A stretch of 6,889 nucleotides of DNA from Sulfurovum sp. (GTDB taxonomy: Bacteria > Campylobacterota > Campylobacteria > Campylobacterales > Sulfurovaceae), in assembly GCA_030626265.1 (NCBI GenBank), contig DAOUPF010000068.1:1-6889 (forward strand), in the 5' to 3' direction. Positions 5,916 to 6,889 of this stretch are shown here, in pieces. Position numbers and translations under genes: made by a program. Numbering within the stretch: the first letter of the stretch is position 1; every line of letters starts with the position of its first letter. Under the pieces are notes generated by a model that worked only from the letters and a program-made list of their open reading frames with translations, ran no database searches and was not told where the DNA came from.

Positions 5916-6889
5916 ATGGGAATGAGTGATTGGTTATTTGGGCAGTTTATAGATGTACTGGAGTGGACAGATGATTCACGAGATACAATGGTTTGGAGGT
6001 TCCCTAGACAGGGAAATGAGATAAAGTATGGTGCTAAACTCATAGTCCGTGAGTCACAGATAGCTGTATTTGTCAATGAGGGGGAAATAGCAGATGTACT
6101 CACCCCTGGTACATATGAACTAGAGACAAAAAATATGCCTATATTGACAAATCTAAAACACTGGGATCATGGATTTAAGTCTCCATTCAAGGCAGAGGTT
6201 TATTTCGTAAATACTAAGAGGTTTACAAATCTAAAATGGGGTACTAAAAATCCTATCACCGTCAGAGACCCTGAGTTTAGTATGGTTAGACTCAGAGCAT
6301 TTGGTACCTATGAAATACGCGTAGATAACCCTGAAAACTTCCTCAGAGAAGTAGTAGGTACAGATGGACACTTTACAGTAGATGAGATAGATGAGCAACT
6401 CAGCAACCTTATAGCATCAAAGCTAGCTGTAGTACTGGGCAAAGATGGCACAGCAGCACTAGATTTAGCAGCCAACTATGAGGTATTTGGTGCTCACATC
6501 ACAGAAGGTATAGCTCCATACTTTGAAGAGTATGGACTAGAACTTACCAAAATGATAGTAGAGAATATCTCTATGCCAGAAGCAGTAGAAAAAGCTCTAG
6601 ATAAACGAACTAGCCGAGCCATCTCTGGCAACCTAGATGACTATCTCAAGTATCAAACAGCTGAAGCTATGGGCAATGCTGATGGGTCTATGGGAGATAT
6701 GGTAGGCATGGGTGCTGGACTTGCTGTGGGTCAACAGATGGCTAATAGTTTGGCTATTAATCAAAATACTCAACCACCAGCCTCACCACATGCAGCTCCA
6801 CCACCACCTCCACCATTGCCAGGTCATGAGCCTCTATTTGTATCTATCAATGGTCAATCAGCTGGACCATTTGAAGCAAGTAAACTAAA
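5916..6889 (+). CDS. SPFH/YdjI-like (virion core protein family) protein with a C-terminal GYF_2-like domain, 3' partial
   Basis: The frame is open from the ATG to the end of the window (324 complete residues, no stop). Residues about 38-235 form an SPFH-type domain of the YdjI class. Conserved elements are YGAKLIVRESQIAVFVNEGE (39-57), PGTYELETKNMPIL (64-77), GFKSPFKAEVYFVNTKRF (86-103) with KWGTKNPI, and VRLRAFGTYEIRVDNPENFL (124-143). A helical part follows to about 250 (AAL..AANYEVFG, ISMPEAVEKALDKR). A Gly/Met-rich patch (about 253-275) and a Pro/Ala-rich linker with six consecutive prolines (295-300) lead to LFVSINGQSAGPFEASKL (307-324), the beginning of a GYF_2-like module that continues past the window. 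SPFH proteins form membrane-associated oligomeric scaffolds, and the Bacillus relative is tied to envelope stress. There is no N-terminal membrane helix, so attachment would be peripheral or through XpaC. Confidence 0.88.
   Translation, partial: MGMSDWLFGQFIDVLEWTDDSRDTMVWRFPRQGNEIKYGAKLIVRESQIAVFVNEGEIADVLTPGTYELETKNMPILTNLKHWDHGFKSPFKAEVYFVNTKRFTNLKWGTKNPITVRDPEFSMVRLRAFGTYEIRVDNPENFLREVVGTDGHFTVDEIDEQLSNLIASKLAVVLGKDGTAALDLAANYEVFGAHITEGIAPYFEEYGLELTKMIVENISMPEAVEKALDKRTSRAISGNLDDYLKYQTAEAMGNADGSMGDMVGMGAGLAVGQQMANSLAINQNTQPPASPHAAPPPPPPLPGHEPLFVSINGQSAGPFEASKL

Noticed and set aside
5891..6103. 70-residue minus-strand ORF spanning the telA-SPFH junction
   Set aside because: The plus strand here encodes conserved SPFH sequence with a good ribosome binding site, and the minus-strand product resembles nothing I know.
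3917..6889. Recent horizontal acquisition of the xpaC-telA-SPFH block
   Set aside because: Codon use by eye (AGA, ATA, CTA rich) matches rpoD and ppa, and there are no repeats, tRNA genes or mobile-element remnants at its edge.

Overview
The window reads as chromosomal DNA of a Campylobacterota (epsilonproteobacterial) organism, probably of the Sulfurimonas/Sulfurovum type. The clues are the AT-rich sequence, the strong preference for AGA, ATA and CTA codons, AGGA-type ribosome binding sites, a GC-TAAAAT type -10 box, and rpoD and pyrophosphatase proteins that resemble that phylum. The genus is an inference from style and remembered homologues, not from a search. All genes are on the + strand and nearly all of the sequence is coding. 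The only non-coding stretches longer than 20 bases are two short gaps (about 63 and 90 nt). I see no RNA genes, insertion sequences, CRISPR arrays or attachment sites.

Region 1 (1-3158) is a tightly packed run. It holds the 3' half of rpoD (the primary sigma factor, cut by the window start), a MoCF/CinA-N domain protein, a 10-helix EamA/DMT exporter and a YgjP-type zinc metallopeptidase. Gaps are 5 nt, 5 nt and a 4-nt ATGA overlap, so these genes are probably co-transcribed. Their functions are not obviously linked. Region 2 (3159-3743) is a stand-alone family I inorganic pyrophosphatase (ppa). Its leader has a possible extended -10 and a perfect 7+7 bp AT-only dyad just before the ribosome binding site.

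Region 3 (3744-6889) is the most interesting part. A promoter-like gap leads into an unlisted 24-codon hydrophobic small ORF. Its stop codon overlaps the Shine-Dalgarno sequence of the next gene, an XpaC-family membrane protein. TelA (toxic-anion resistance family) follows, then an SPFH/YdjI-like protein with a proline-rich linker and the start of a GYF_2-like domain, cut off by the window end. XpaC, TelA and this SPFH class are families that recur together. The sequence supports a membrane-associated complex: a four-helix membrane anchor, a long coiled-coil cytoplasmic protein and a membrane-scaffold protein. It may serve envelope stress or toxic-anion tolerance. The small ORF is the best candidate for a component or regulator that standard annotation would miss, and the operon clearly continues past the window.
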